Numbered from the stretch's first letter, positions 52,299-62,085 are shown. The stretch is 64,000 nt of DNA from Thalassospira profundimaris WP0211 (GCF_000300275.1 NZ_AMRN01000008.1:186001-250000); one strand, 5' to 3'. A program made the numbers and translations. The notes: generated from the sequence alone by a model not told the origin.

Positions 52299-54251
52299 GT
52301 GATCGAAAAGACCGGCCCTTTGTATCTTCAGCGACTTGTCCAGATGTTATGCATCTGTGCGCCGTTGTTATGGCTTGCCGGATGCACCGGGGTGACCGTC
52401 GGCAAAATATCTTCGTCCGATTATCTGGCAGATCGGCGGAATGACATCCTGACGACGGGGCGCCTTGGTCAGCAAAGCGTTTCTACATTGATCCGCATCG
52501 GGTTCAGAACGCAGTATCAATGCACGAACTATATTGATGCTTGTCGCAACCGGGTCAGTGAGTCCGACCAGGTCTCCGACGAGGAGAGACTTTCGCTGCT
52601 GTCGGAGTTGTGGGTGTATGACGCGATACACAGCGAGGAAACCGAACCCGGTGTTGATAAATCCATTTTGGTGGACAAATGGCTGAATGCGGCGCGATCT
52701 GCATATGGATACCTGTTCTTTACGCAGCGTGACCCGGAGGAACGGGCGTTTGAAGATCGTCAAACCCAAGTCCGCGACTATTACAATTACGCAACCCAGC
52801 GCACGTTCCTGCTGATGTTTGATATCCGCAAGGAAGCCGGATTTGAAACCGATCAAGCTGTTTGGGCAAAACGGGCAATCAAGGGTTGGCAGGTACTGGT
52901 TGATATGACCGATATACACCTGCCGCCTGAAAGCGATGTTCCAGAAGACTTGATCGCTGCCGGATCACTGACCTTTTCGGGGATTGAGCATATTTATCGG
53001 CGGGACGGGCTTGGCAGCGAACTTGTCGTTGTTGGTCGAGCCCCTCAGGGCAGGAAGGTTTCCGGCCTGCCATTCGAGCAGACTTCATATCCCGTCGTAA
53101 CAGGGGTGATCGAGTTTTCCGGGCGCAGTCTTGAGGAAGTAATGGGGAACAATAAGGCCGTCCTGCGCCTTCTCGACCCATATCGCTCGGCAAAGCTTTC
53201 GCTTGCGGGAAAAGACGTGCCTTTTGCCGGTAACTTCACATCGGGATACGGGTTGTGGTTGGCTCGTGGCGATTTCACACGGCAATCCTGGCGCAGCTTC
53301 TTTGGTCTTGAAGGTGGCATCGACGAGCCACGCATCATCATGATGCAACCCTATGACCCAGACAGGCGGGTCATTTTGATGTTGCATGGATTGGTGAGCG
53401 GACCGGCCGCGTGGGTTAACACAGCAAACGACATTCTTGGCGATAGCCGTCTGCGTCGGAGTTATCAGGTGTGGCAGGTTTATTATCCGACCAATGTTCC
53501 GATTGTTGTTACCCATGCAGAAATAAGACGGGTTTTGCGTGATACGCTTGATGTTCTCGACCCGACCCGTACTGCGCAGGCATCGAAAGACATGACGATT
53601 ATCGGGCACAGTATGGGCGGGATTTTGGCGCGCCTGATGGTATCAGAATCAGGAGATACCTTTTGGGATGCCATCCAAAAGAAATACAGTCTCGATGAAG
53701 AACATTTTGAAAGGTTGCAGAACGATTTTGCGGACTATTTGCACTTTTCGCCGATCAAAGAAATTGATGACGCAATCTTTATCGCAACCCCTCATAGCGG
53801 GACCCCGGAAGCGGACACAACATTGTCACGGTGGATGTCAAAGCTGATTAGCTTGCCTACCAATATGGTCTCGCAGTTGAAGATGCAATCACATATCGCC
53901 ACGTTGAACGATCAACAACGCGAAGTGATCAATATGATCGTCGATGAATGGGGAACCGCCAACAGTCTGACCAGTTTGAGTACTTATAACCAATTCCTGT
54001 TATTGGCCGCAGATATTCCAATAAGCCCAACGGTGCGGTATCACTCGATTATTGGCGTGACAGAACCTGACGTCCCGCTATTTGCCGCAGATGACGGTTA
54101 TGTGCCCTATGTAAGTGCACATATCGAAGGGGCAGATAGTGAAACTGTGGTTACGTCATCGCACAGTGTGCAGGCCAGCACAGAGGCCATCAATGTGATC
54201 CGTGCTATTCTTGCCGAAAAGGTTCGTCGGAATAGCGGTTCGGGGCACTAA
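52299..54251 (+). CDS. Large lipoprotein with alpha/beta-hydrolase domain
   Basis: A 650-residue protein. The N-terminal hydrophobic stretch ends in a lipobox, LWLAGC, with Cys29. A helical, TPR-like or unknown N-terminal half (about 40-230) is followed by an unassigned beta-rich segment (about 240-360). An esterase/lipase domain (about 370-650) has RVILMLHGLVSGPAAW, nucleophile serine in IIGHSMGGILARLM and IATPHSGTPEAD. Probably a periplasmic, membrane-anchored esterase. The GTG at 52299 was chosen because it gives a compact signal peptide. The function of the N-terminal half is unknown. Confidence 0.78.
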   Translation: MIEKTGPLYLQRLVQMLCICAPLLWLAGCTGVTVGKISSSDYLADRRNDILTTGRLGQQSVSTLIRIGFRTQYQCTNYIDACRNRVSESDQVSDEERLSLLSELWVYDAIHSEETEPGVDKSILVDKWLNAARSAYGYLFFTQRDPEERAFEDRQTQVRDYYNYATQRTFLLMFDIRKEAGFETDQAVWAKRAIKGWQVLVDMTDIHLPPESDVPEDLIAAGSLTFSGIEHIYRRDGLGSELVVVGRAPQGRKVSGLPFEQTSYPVVTGVIEFSGRSLEEVMGNNKAVLRLLDPYRSAKLSLAGKDVPFAGNFTSGYGLWLARGDFTRQSWRSFFGLEGGIDEPRIIMMQPYDPDRRVILMLHGLVSGPAAWVNTANDILGDSRLRRSYQVWQVYYPTNVPIVVTHAEIRRVLRDTLDVLDPTRTAQASKDMTIIGHSMGGILARLMVSESGDTFWDAIQKKYSLDEEHFERLQNDFADYLHFSPIKEIDDAIFIATPHSGTPEADTTLSRWMSKLISLPTNMVSQLKMQSHIATLNDQQREVINMIVDEWGTANSLTSLSTYNQFLLLAADIPISPTVRYHSIIGVTEPDVPLFAADDGYVPYVSAHIEGADSETVVTSSHSVQASTEAINVIRAILAEKVRRNSGSGH

Positions 54252-54311
54252 ACTGGTTTCAGACCTCTTGCAGAGCATTCCCGCAACCGCACACCAAAAA
54301 GCGATGCGACA

Positions 54312-54776
54312 TCAGGCGATTTCGAAAATGCCATCAATTTCAACCGCAACACCGAGCGGCAGGGCGGCAACGCCAACAGCGGAGCGCGCATGTTTGCCCG
54401 CATCGCCAAAGATTTCGACCATGGTGTCAGACGCGCCATTGACGACTTTGGGCTGATCGGTGAAGTCGGGGGCGGAATTGACAAACGCGTTCAGTTTGAC
54501 AACGCGGGTGACCTTATCAAGATCGCCGATGGCGGCCTTGAGTTGCGCAACAAGGTTGAGCGCGCAAAGGCGGGCGGCCTTCTGACCGGTTTCGACGTCA
54601 TAGTCGGCACCGAGTTTGCCGATAAATTTCAACTCGCCATTTTCCATGGTGATCTGACCGGAAATATGAACCAGCTTGCCCGAAATGACATAGGGCACAT
54701 AGTTTGCAACCGGTGCGGTCGCAGTCGGAAGCGTAATGCCGAGATCGGCAAGATGAGCGTCGATTTTACCAGCCAT
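54312..54776 (-). CDS. RidA family protein
   Basis: A 154-residue member of the long RidA (YjgF/YER057c) branch. It shows LGITLPTATAPVANYVPYVISGKLVHISGQI and, near the C-terminus, GKHARSAVGVAALPLGVAVEIDGIFEI, which carries the arginine that binds the carboxylate of imine intermediates. Canonical RidA hydrolyses 2-aminoacrylate; this subgroup's role is less clear. The ATG at 54776 fits the family N-terminus. Confidence 0.87.
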   Translation of the reverse strand: MAGKIDAHLADLGITLPTATAPVANYVPYVISGKLVHISGQITMENGELKFIGKLGADYDVETGQKAARLCALNLVAQLKAAIGDLDKVTRVVKLNAFVNSAPDFTDQPKVVNGASDTMVEIFGDAGKHARSAVGVAALPLGVAVEIDGIFEIA

Positions 54777-55045
54777 GATGATCCATCCTTTTGCTTGGCA
54801 GATGTTCAAATTTGTCCCCAACTTATCGGGGTTGCGGGGCAAACAAAACAGTTTCTTTGTATCGATGCAATCGTGCGCAGGGGCGTTGTGGCAAGTATTT
54901 GTGCGATCCTTTCAAACAGTTGAATAAAATCGAATTGCCATAAGGGGAAAGGCCCGTAACAATGGGTTATTGGCAGCACGGCGAAAACCTGCTGCCTTGT
55001 TTTTGGGAATTTGATGCGGTGCAAACCGCGTAGGGGTTGGGTGAG

Positions 55046-55951
55046 ATGACGTTGCGGGATCGGTTCGGGAGTGTTCATGGTGGCTGGATTGCCCTTTTGG
55101 GGGTTGTGATCCTGTCGCCCGATGCGCTTTTGCTGCGTCTGATTGCGGCCGATGATTTTACAACCGCGTTCTGGCGGCTGGGCTTTTTGACCGTGGCGCT
55201 TTTGCTGGTGGCCCTTTGGAACGGGGCCAAGCGGGGCGAGGGCATCGTGCAATCGATCCGGCCCAACGGGTTCGAGATGCTGACCGGTCTGTTTTACGGC
55301 GGGACCTGTACGCTTTTCATGTTTTCGGTACGCAATACCGATGCCGCCAATACCCTGATCATTATTGCCGCGACACCGCTTCTGGCCGGGTTGATTGGCG
55401 TGTTTATCTTTAAACGTTCGCAGCCGATCCGGACATGGGTTGCCTCGGTCGTGGTGTTTGTTGCCTTGCTTGGCATGTTCAGTGCCGGGTTTGGCGGGAA
55501 AAACGCGCTGGGGGATATGTTGGCCCTTGGGGCGGCGATCTGTATGGCGGGTTATTTCAATGTGCTGGGTGCCAAGCCCGAAGTTGATGCGCTGAAGGGC
55601 ATGTTGTTTGGCGCGTTTGTCGTCACCCTGATCCTGCTGCCCGGTGCCGAACCGTTATCGCCAATTGGTCTGGATTGGGTGTGGCTGTTGATGCTGGGCT
55701 TTTGGGTGTTGCCGGTATCGTTCCTGCTGATTGCGTATGCATCGCGCAAAATTCCCGCCGCCGAGGTCAGCCTGATCATGCTTAATGAAGCGATCTTTGG
55801 ATCGTTTCTGGTCTGGGTGTTTGTCAATGAAGTGCCCGACGAAATGACCCTGATCAGCGGAACAGTGGTGATCACCACGCTTGTCATTCACAGCCTTTTG
55901 GGGCTACGCGCCAGCAAACGCGCCAACAAACAAGCAAGGGCCGCGGCCTAA
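55046..55951 (+). CDS. EamA/DMT-superfamily transporter
   Basis: A 301-residue protein with ten hydrophobic segments in two EamA repeats (about 10-145 and 155-295). It has GGTCTLFMFSVRNTDAANTLIIIAATPLLAGLIGVFIFKR in repeat 1 and AAEVSLIMLNEAIFGSFLVWVFVNEVP in repeat 2, ending in a basic tail. An inner-membrane metabolite exporter; substrate unknown. The ATG at 55046 was preferred to the in-frame TTG at 55037. Confidence 0.85.
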   Translation: MTLRDRFGSVHGGWIALLGVVILSPDALLLRLIAADDFTTAFWRLGFLTVALLLVALWNGAKRGEGIVQSIRPNGFEMLTGLFYGGTCTLFMFSVRNTDAANTLIIIAATPLLAGLIGVFIFKRSQPIRTWVASVVVFVALLGMFSAGFGGKNALGDMLALGAAICMAGYFNVLGAKPEVDALKGMLFGAFVVTLILLPGAEPLSPIGLDWVWLLMLGFWVLPVSFLLIAYASRKIPAAEVSLIMLNEAIFGSFLVWVFVNEVPDEMTLISGTVVITTLVIHSLLGLRASKRANKQARAAA

Positions 55952-56041
55952 CGGATCCGCAAGCATTCCGGGTGACTTCAGCTTGTTGTCAGCTTCGCAC
56001 GGTATGCGAGGGGCATGGTTCATTGCCCCAAGGATGCCCGG

Positions 56042-57712
56042 ATGCGTCGAATTCGTTCCTTTTTGCACCTTTCACCGATTGATTATCGATTTGGCCTTTT
56101 AACACTCGCGGCCTATTTCACGCTGGTTCTGAACTGGAAGGTCCTTAGCCACTTTTACGGTATTCTGCAGGGCCTTGGTGATTATGACATGGGCTTTGCG
56201 ATCAGTGCGCCGTTTGTTCTGATCTGTGCGTCACTTGTGGTTTTCACGCCTTTTTCCTGGCGCTATCTGTTCAAGCCGTTCTTTGTTTTTCTGATCATCA
56301 CGGGTGCGCTGGCGCATTATGCGATGTTGAAATACGGCATCGTGTTTGATCGCGGCATGATCGAAAACGTGGTCGAGACCAATCAGGGTGAAGCGCTTTC
56401 ATATTTCAACTTGCAGGCCGTATTGTGGTTTGCCGTGACCGGGCTTCTGCCGGCCGCGATGCTGATCCTTGTGCCGCTTAAATTCCCGAAAACGATTTTG
56501 CGCGGGATCGGGCAGCGGCTGGTTTTGATGATCTTGCCGGTTTTGGTGTTGGGCGGGATCGGATCGCTTTATTTCAAGGATTACGCATCGGTCGGGCGCA
56601 ATCACAAGGTTCTTGGCAAGGAGCTTGTGCCATCGAACTACATCGCCGGCACGATCCAGTTGGTAAAGCGGCGATATCTTTATGCCGACATGCCGTTTCA
56701 AACCATCGGGCAGGATGCGCGCAAGGTCGCGCCAGACGGCGATAACAAGCCGACTTTGATGTTTCTGGTGATCGGTGAAACCGCACGCGCCCAAAGCGTT
56801 GCGGCCAATGGTTACACGCGCCCGACATCGCCCTTTACCAGTCAGATTGACGGCATGCTGGCGTTTCAGGATGTGTCATCGTGCGGCACGGCAACCGCAG
56901 TTTCGGTGCCGTGCATGTTTTCGCCGATGGATCATGCCGGTTATGACGGCGACGTCGCACGTCACAGTGAAAGCCTGATGGATGTGCTGACACATGCCGG
57001 TGTCGACGTTCTGTGGAAGGAAAATGACGAGGGCTGCAAAGGGGTGTGTGACCGGGTGCGCCATATCGACATATCGCCCGATGATTTCCCCGGAGATTGC
57101 GTGCTTGGCACCTGTTTTGATGCGGTGATGCTGCGCGGTCTTGAGGGGGAAGTCGCATCAGGTGAACCGCACGATCAACTGATTGCCTTTCACCTGATGG
57201 GCAGTCACGGGCCGACCTATTACAAACGCTATCCCGATGAGCATCGGGCCTTTGTCCCCGATTGCCCGCGCAGTGATATTGAAAATTGCAGCGCCGAAGA
57301 ACTGATCAATACCTATGACAATACGATCCGATATACCGACTTTATCGTCGCCCAACTGACCGAACGCCTGAAAGCTTATCAGGACGATTACAACGTGGTG
57401 TTGCTTTATGTGTCGGACCATGGGGAGTCCTTGGGTGAGGGCGGATTGTATCTGCATGGCGCGCCCTACATGCTCGCGCCCACGGAACAAACCAAGGTGC
57501 CGATGATGATCTGGATGTCGGACGGCTATGCCGATGCCAACCGGATCGAGCGGGATTGCTTGGCAGCCCAGGCACAAACGGGCCGCTTTTCGCATGACAA
57601 TCTGTTTTCAACCGTGCTGGGCGCGATGCATGTTGCGACCGGACTTTATCGCCCGGAAACAGATATATTTGCTGCCTGTGGGGCGCCGGTAATACACGCC
57701 GCGCGCCGGTGA
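56042..57712 (+). CDS. eptA: Phosphoethanolamine-lipid A transferase (EptA/PmrC-like)
   Basis: A 556-residue protein. Five N-terminal membrane helices (about 17-180) are followed by a periplasmic sulfatase-fold catalytic domain. The phospho-acceptor threonine lies in VIGETARAQSVAANGYTRPTSPF, metal residues in FHLMGSHGPTYYKRYP and VSDHGESLGE, and several Cys pairs suggest disulfides. It adds phosphoethanolamine to lipid A, lowering surface charge and polymyxin binding. The ATG at 56042 has AAGGA upstream; the ATG at 56015 is poorly spaced from its ribosome site. Confidence 0.87.
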   Translation: MRRIRSFLHLSPIDYRFGLLTLAAYFTLVLNWKVLSHFYGILQGLGDYDMGFAISAPFVLICASLVVFTPFSWRYLFKPFFVFLIITGALAHYAMLKYGIVFDRGMIENVVETNQGEALSYFNLQAVLWFAVTGLLPAAMLILVPLKFPKTILRGIGQRLVLMILPVLVLGGIGSLYFKDYASVGRNHKVLGKELVPSNYIAGTIQLVKRRYLYADMPFQTIGQDARKVAPDGDNKPTLMFLVIGETARAQSVAANGYTRPTSPFTSQIDGMLAFQDVSSCGTATAVSVPCMFSPMDHAGYDGDVARHSESLMDVLTHAGVDVLWKENDEGCKGVCDRVRHIDISPDDFPGDCVLGTCFDAVMLRGLEGEVASGEPHDQLIAFHLMGSHGPTYYKRYPDEHRAFVPDCPRSDIENCSAEELINTYDNTIRYTDFIVAQLTERLKAYQDDYNVVLLYVSDHGESLGEGGLYLHGAPYMLAPTEQTKVPMMIWMSDGYADANRIERDCLAAQAQTGRFSHDNLFSTVLGAMHVATGLYRPETDIFAACGAPVIHAARR

Positions 57713-57728
57713 GGGCGTTGGGCAGGAA

Positions 57729-57757
57729 TTGACACGCGCGGTCCGGTAATTTAAATG
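57729..57757 (+). promoter_or_regulatory. Promoter of the TetR gene
   Basis: A TTGACA -35 at 57729-57734 and TAAATG at 57752-57757 are 17 bp apart. The -10 box lies inside the palindromic operator, which suits autorepression. Confidence 0.55.
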
Positions 57758-57787
57758 AGTGTACTCAGTGAGTATGCTCATTTAAAT
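57749..57787. promoter_or_regulatory. 39-bp palindromic TetR operator
   Basis: The 19-bp arms run atttaaatgagtgtactca and tgagtatgctcatttaaat around a central G, with two mismatched positions. It overlaps the -10 box and ends 11 bp before the TetR start. Confidence 0.8.
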
Positions 57788-57798
57788 CGGAGGCGTTG

Positions 57799-58419
57799 AT
57801 GAATATTCGAGCTGCGCGACGTGAAGAAACGCGCCAGAAGATCCTTGATGCCGCGCGTGACTGTTTCTGTGCCGGGGAATTTGACGCTGTCAGCACGCGA
57901 GAGATTGCAAAACGTGCCGGCGTTGCCGAAGGAACGATCTTCAATCACTTTCCGACCAAGGAAGATCTTCTGATCTGCTGCGTTGGGCAACAGATGGCAG
58001 AGGCGATTGAAAAGGGTCTTTATACGATGGACCCGGAATGGTGCTTTGTGGACAAGATGATGCATGTTGCGTCCTATCGCTTCACGCAGGTGGGACTTAA
58101 TCCCGGCTTGTGGCAGGTGATCATGCAGCAGATTGTCTTTTCACCAAGAAAGGGGGCGGTGCATGCCGTTATGGAAAGCAGCGGATTGATTGCAGCCATT
58201 CAGGCCCTGATCGAGGAAGCGCAGCTTTCAGGCGAACTCAACCGTGATTTGCCGCCGGTTTTGATCCAGAAAACCCTGATGTCGCTGTTTTTATTCACCA
58301 TCCACGAGCATTTCAGTACGCAGAATTTTGACTGCGAGGATATGTGCGGGACCTTGCGTGAACTGCTTGAAGTGCAGGTCAAAGGGCTTTGGGCGTCCGA
58401 GCCGCACTTGGCCGCATAA
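57799..58419 (+). CDS. TetR family transcriptional regulator
   Basis: A 206-residue TetR protein: HTH at residues about 8-56 (RQKILDAARDCFCAGEFDAVSTREIAKRAGVAEGTIFNHFPTKEDLL), then a helical ligand domain with several cysteines. It has a GGAGG ribosome site at 57789-57793. A large palindrome over its promoter suggests autoregulation. No divergent or downstream partner is obvious; eptA is upstream in the same direction. Confidence 0.88.
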   Translation: MNIRAARREETRQKILDAARDCFCAGEFDAVSTREIAKRAGVAEGTIFNHFPTKEDLLICCVGQQMAEAIEKGLYTMDPEWCFVDKMMHVASYRFTQVGLNPGLWQVIMQQIVFSPRKGAVHAVMESSGLIAAIQALIEEAQLSGELNRDLPPVLIQKTLMSLFLFTIHEHFSTQNFDCEDMCGTLRELLEVQVKGLWASEPHLAA

Positions 58420-58437
58420 CGACATAATCGCGTAAGC

Positions 58438-58860
58438 CTATTCGCCGATCAGATGCAGGGTGACCTTGCGGTGATGGGGTGCACGGCGATGTTCGAACAA
58501 ATAGATCCCCTGCCACGTTCCAAGCACGGCCCGGCCATTGGATACCGGGATGGTCAGCGACACATCGGTCAGGGCCGATTTGATGTGGGCGGGCATGTCA
58601 TCGGGCCCTTCGCAGGTATGGCGATAGAGGCTGGGATTTTCCTGCACCAATTGGGCAAAGAAGGTTTCAAGATCAAACCGGACATCCGGGTCGGCATTTT
58701 CCTGAATGGTCAGGCTGGCCGAGGTGTGACGGACAAAGATGGTCAGTTGCCCGCGTTCAAAACCGGTTTGGGCCACCCATGACTGGATCGGTTCGGTGAC
58801 TTCGTACAATCCCTGACCGCTTGTGGTGATTTCAAGGGTGATCTGATCTTGCGAAAGCAT
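58438..58860 (-). CDS. yjbQ: YjbQ/UPF0047 family protein
   Basis: A 140-residue protein with the family signatures GQLTIFVRHTSASLTIQENADPDVRFDLETFF, RHTCEGPDDMPAHIKSAL and WQGIYLFEHRRAPHHRKV. The conserved histidines and acids form a metal-like site. Members have weak thiamine-phosphate synthase activity, but the physiological role is not settled. Confidence 0.92.
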   Translation of the reverse strand: MLSQDQITLEITTSGQGLYEVTEPIQSWVAQTGFERGQLTIFVRHTSASLTIQENADPDVRFDLETFFAQLVQENPSLYRHTCEGPDDMPAHIKSALTDVSLTIPVSNGRAVLGTWQGIYLFEHRRAPHHRKVTLHLIGE

Positions 58861-58907
58861 GACGTCCGTCCGGCTTGGCAGCCGGACGGGATCATGTAAT
58901 CAATCCG

Positions 58908-59735
58908 TCAGGCCGCAGGTTTGAGCTCACCCTGATCGTAGAAGCGAAGGGCGGTCATGGCAAGGTTGCCGAACTCGTAGCTGTCATGGAGAAGATCGGG
59001 TTCGAAATCATCTGATGCAGCACCCAGCGCAACATAGAACGGCATCAGGTGATCATCGTCCGGATGGGCCATAGCGGCGTGGGGGGCAAGGCTTCTGTAA
59101 TCAAGCAGGGCGTTGATATCGCGTGCCTTGATCTTTTCCACCATCCAGTTGGTGAATTCCTTTGCCCACGGATCAATCGCACCTTCGTTGCGATCAAGCG
59201 CACGCAGATTATGCGTCATCGCACCGCTTGCGACCACCAGAACACCCAGATCGCGCAAACCGCGCAGCTTTTTGCCAAGTTCGAAATGTTCGCGCGGGCC
59301 ACCGTGACCGAGCATGGAAAGCTGAAAGACCGGAATATCGGCATTCGGGCGGGCAAGGATCATCGGCATCCATGCCCCGTGATCAAGGCCGCGTTTGGCA
59401 TCGGTCTCACTGCCGATTTGTGTAGCGATTTGTTCTGCCAGTTCCGGGTCACCGGCCACATCATAGTGCAACTGATAAAGCGGCTGCGGGAAACCATAGA
59501 AGTCATGAATGGTTTCCTGGCGTTGCGCGGTGGAGATCGTCGGGCGTTCGGTCTGCCAGTGGGCCGAGATCATGACAATGGCACGCACGCCATCGGTCAG
59601 TTTCGAAAGCTCATCGACAAAGAAATGGAAAGCCGGGGTGCTTTGACGCGCCACCAGCATTGGCGAGCCATGGGAAATAAACATTGGCGCCAGGCTTTGT
59701 GCAGTGCTGTCGGTGTTTGCTGATGGATCAGTCAT
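58908..59735 (-). CDS. Class III extradiol dioxygenase (YgiD/DODA-like)
   Basis: A 275-residue protein of the 4,5-DOPA dioxygenase-like family, with metal-binding residues in LAPMFISHGSPMLV, VMISAHWQTERPTIS and LVVASGAMTHNLRAL. It opens catechol rings using Fe or Zn and O2. No pathway neighbours identify the substrate. Confidence 0.88.
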   Translation of the reverse strand: MTDPSANTDSTAQSLAPMFISHGSPMLVARQSTPAFHFFVDELSKLTDGVRAIVMISAHWQTERPTISTAQRQETIHDFYGFPQPLYQLHYDVAGDPELAEQIATQIGSETDAKRGLDHGAWMPMILARPNADIPVFQLSMLGHGGPREHFELGKKLRGLRDLGVLVVASGAMTHNLRALDRNEGAIDPWAKEFTNWMVEKIKARDINALLDYRSLAPHAAMAHPDDDHLMPFYVALGAASDDFEPDLLHDSYEFGNLAMTALRFYDQGELKPAA

Positions 59736-60035
59736 TGGAATACCTCATCGGGCTATTCAACCATTTGAATTGAATATGCGTGTCGCATCTGGCCTTGACC
59801 AGTCACCGTTCGTCAACAGTCTGTTGCCATTTTCCGGTTTTGTTTGTTTCAGGGAAACTCTGATAGGGGCCTTGAAGCCAGATTTTCTGCGGGTTTGCGT
59901 CGCAAAAATGGGAAGTTCTGGGTGGGGTGCAAAGTAGGGTGACCCTATGCGTTGGCATAAGAAGCCCATTGAAAAGCGAAAGAAATAGGCGCAGGGTGAA
60001 AAAAGGAAGAGTTTTCCACATATGGCTGTCAAGGT
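59736..60035. other. Gene-free stretch before the AraC gene
   Basis: 300 bp between the divergent dioxygenase and AraC-type genes. I see no credible gene and no strong palindrome; it presumably holds both promoters. Confidence 0.4.
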
Positions 60036-61088
60036 ATGACGCATCAAACAAACCCCAAGTCTGCGCTGCTTGAAAGGTCGCGTTTTTCGCTTGGCGAGCT
60101 GCCAAGAGCAAAACAGTTCGAGATCTGGAAAGAAAGCATCAACTGTATTTACAGTGTCGAAATGGATCGCAAAACCCGCGAGGCAGGTTTTGTGGCGAAC
60201 CTTAATTCATGGCGGCATAGCGACCTTTTGATGATCGAGGCGCAAAGCTGTTCACAAAGCTTTTCGCGCACATCGCAAATGATCGCCGCCGACGGCATGG
60301 ATCATTACAACATCCAGCTTTACACCGATGGCGGGGTAAAATCCGAGATCGGCATTGGCGGAGATGTTCTTCAACCCGGTGGGTTGCTGCTGCTTGATCT
60401 TTCGCAGCGGACCGAGGCGCAGACCAGCGATGGCTTCAAATCGATGCATCTGTTTTTGCCACGGCATCTGGTCGAGGATCATCTGACCCATCCTGATGAT
60501 CACAATCTGCGTTTTTTGTCAGAGCGTGACCCGCTGGTCAGCATCCTGTTTCAGCAAATTCTGGCGCTTAATCGCTATATCAACGAGCTTGCCGATCACG
60601 AGATATCGGTGTTGCAGAAAACGATCGTCATGATGCTGTCGGCCTGCCTGAATGCCGCAGACGGAGGGACCCGTTCCACCGACGCAATGCGCCGTGATAT
60701 CGAAAAAGGTGTGATGATCCGGCGATATTTTCGGCAAAATCTGTTCGCCGCAGAATTGACCGCGGACAAGGCCGCCAGTGACCTTGGCCTGTCACGATCA
60801 AGCCTGTATCAGCTGTTTGAAAAACATGGCGGGGTTAAAAACTATCTGCGTGAGATGCGGCTGCGCCATGCCCTGAAACTGTTGGGCGACCCCAAAGAAC
60901 GGCGGCGGTCAATGTATGACATTGCGCTGGAATGTGGTTATGAAACCGATGCCGGGTTTATCCGGGCGTTTCGCGCGAAATATGGTGTCACGCCAGGTGA
61001 TGTCAGGGCCGGACATCGACCGCATGCGCACCATGCTGGTGATGGTGTTGATAAGCGCTATGAGAACTGGCTGCATACGCTGGCGTAG
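60036..61088 (+). CDS. AraC family transcriptional regulator
   Basis: A 350-residue protein. The N-terminal AraC-binding-type beta domain (about 20-190) has QSFSRTSQMIAADGMDHYNIQLYTDGG. The C-terminal double helix-turn-helix (about 225-330) has LTADKAASDLGLSRSSLYQLFEKHGGVKNYLREMRLRHALKLL and IALECGYETDAGFIRAFRAKYGVTPGDVR. Divergent from the dioxygenase gene, which may be its target. Confidence 0.88.
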   Translation: MTHQTNPKSALLERSRFSLGELPRAKQFEIWKESINCIYSVEMDRKTREAGFVANLNSWRHSDLLMIEAQSCSQSFSRTSQMIAADGMDHYNIQLYTDGGVKSEIGIGGDVLQPGGLLLLDLSQRTEAQTSDGFKSMHLFLPRHLVEDHLTHPDDHNLRFLSERDPLVSILFQQILALNRYINELADHEISVLQKTIVMMLSACLNAADGGTRSTDAMRRDIEKGVMIRRYFRQNLFAAELTADKAASDLGLSRSSLYQLFEKHGGVKNYLREMRLRHALKLLGDPKERRRSMYDIALECGYETDAGFIRAFRAKYGVTPGDVRAGHRPHAHHAGDGVDKRYENWLHTLA

Positions 61089-61175
61089 TGCGGCAGTCTG
61101 CGGAGCATAGAGCGGATAGTCGGGGAATTGATGCCACTGCCCACGGGACTTTGCCGGTGGACAGTGGCGGAAATA

Positions 61176-61385
61176 TTATCGTTTGCCACCCATGATGAGC
61201 AACAGCAAGCCACCGATCGCGCTGGCAATACCGCCAATCAGATACCAGACCGTTTCGTCGGTATAGCGGCCAAGGAAGGTTTCCGAAAGCTGATCAACAG
61301 CACTTTCGGATGCGTTATAGCCCGTTACCAAAAGGGCAACACCGACTACAAGGGCGACAACGCCCAGAATACGGCCAAGGGACAT
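61176..61385 (-). CDS. DUF3185 small membrane protein
   Basis: A 69-residue protein with two membrane helices (residues about 5-24 and 46-66). They flank the conserved loop NASESAVDQLSETFLGRYTDETVWYLIGG, characteristic of DUF3185. Function unknown. A GC-rich hairpin (61133-61168) lies just past its stop. Confidence 0.85.
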   Translation of the reverse strand: MSLGRILGVVALVVGVALLVTGYNASESAVDQLSETFLGRYTDETVWYLIGGIASAIGGLLLLIMGGKR

Positions 61386-61515
61386 GATGTTTGCTCCTGT
61401 CTTTATCTGTTTTGGTTAGCACCGCCCTGTGCAAGGGGGCATGGCAGGCGCCAACATATTGAACAGAAAAGATAACGCACGATCCCCAGGCTTGTTCCCG
61501 ACGGCTCATGTTCGA

Positions 61516-62085
61516 TCAGGACAATGCGGAAATCACATCAGAGCTCTGAGTAAGTGAACAATATTCCGAGGCCAGTACAGCGGCATAAAGATCAAACACA
61601 TCCTGTGCCGGGAAGGTCTTGCCGTTGGCATCTGTCACATCAATCGCGGTGGTGGCATCAAGTACCAGCCAGTTTTCAAAGCCAAGGCAATGGGCCATGC
61701 GGATGGTGACATCCATGGAATTATGGATAACCACACCGGTAAAGATCAGGCGTTTGATGCCGCGGTCATGCAGGTGCTTTTCCAGTGACGTTCCGACAAA
61801 GGCACAGTTTTGCTGTTTGGCAATCACGGTTTCGCCGTCGATGGGCAATGCTTCGTCCTTGAACGGCTGGCCGGGGCCATCGACATAGAAGCTTGAGGCC
61901 GGGTTGGCTTCTTCGTGGCGCACGTGAATGACGGGCAGGTTTCTTGCGCGAAAGTCTGCAAGCAGTTTTGCAATCACATCGGCATAGCCGGGATTGTTTT
62001 TGGAATTCCAGCGCGGATCATCAATGGCCTTTTGCACATCAAGGACGATGAGGGCGGTGTCGTTGTCCAGGAGGGGCAGGGACAT
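61516..62085 (-). CDS. Isochorismatase/cysteine hydrolase family protein
   Basis: A 189-residue protein with the catalytic Asp in ALIVLDVQKAIDD, Lys in VIAKQQNCAFVGTSLEKHL, and the cis-peptide region LIFTGVVIHNSMDVTIRMAHCLGF. The usual nucleophile cysteine position in GVxxxxCV reads N-S here, so classical nicotinamidase/cysteine-hydrolase chemistry may be lost or altered. Its role is unknown. Confidence 0.83.
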   Translation of the reverse strand: MSLPLLDNDTALIVLDVQKAIDDPRWNSKNNPGYADVIAKLLADFRARNLPVIHVRHEEANPASSFYVDGPGQPFKDEALPIDGETVIAKQQNCAFVGTSLEKHLHDRGIKRLIFTGVVIHNSMDVTIRMAHCLGFENWLVLDATTAIDVTDANGKTFPAQDVFDLYAAVLASEYCSLTQSSDVISALS

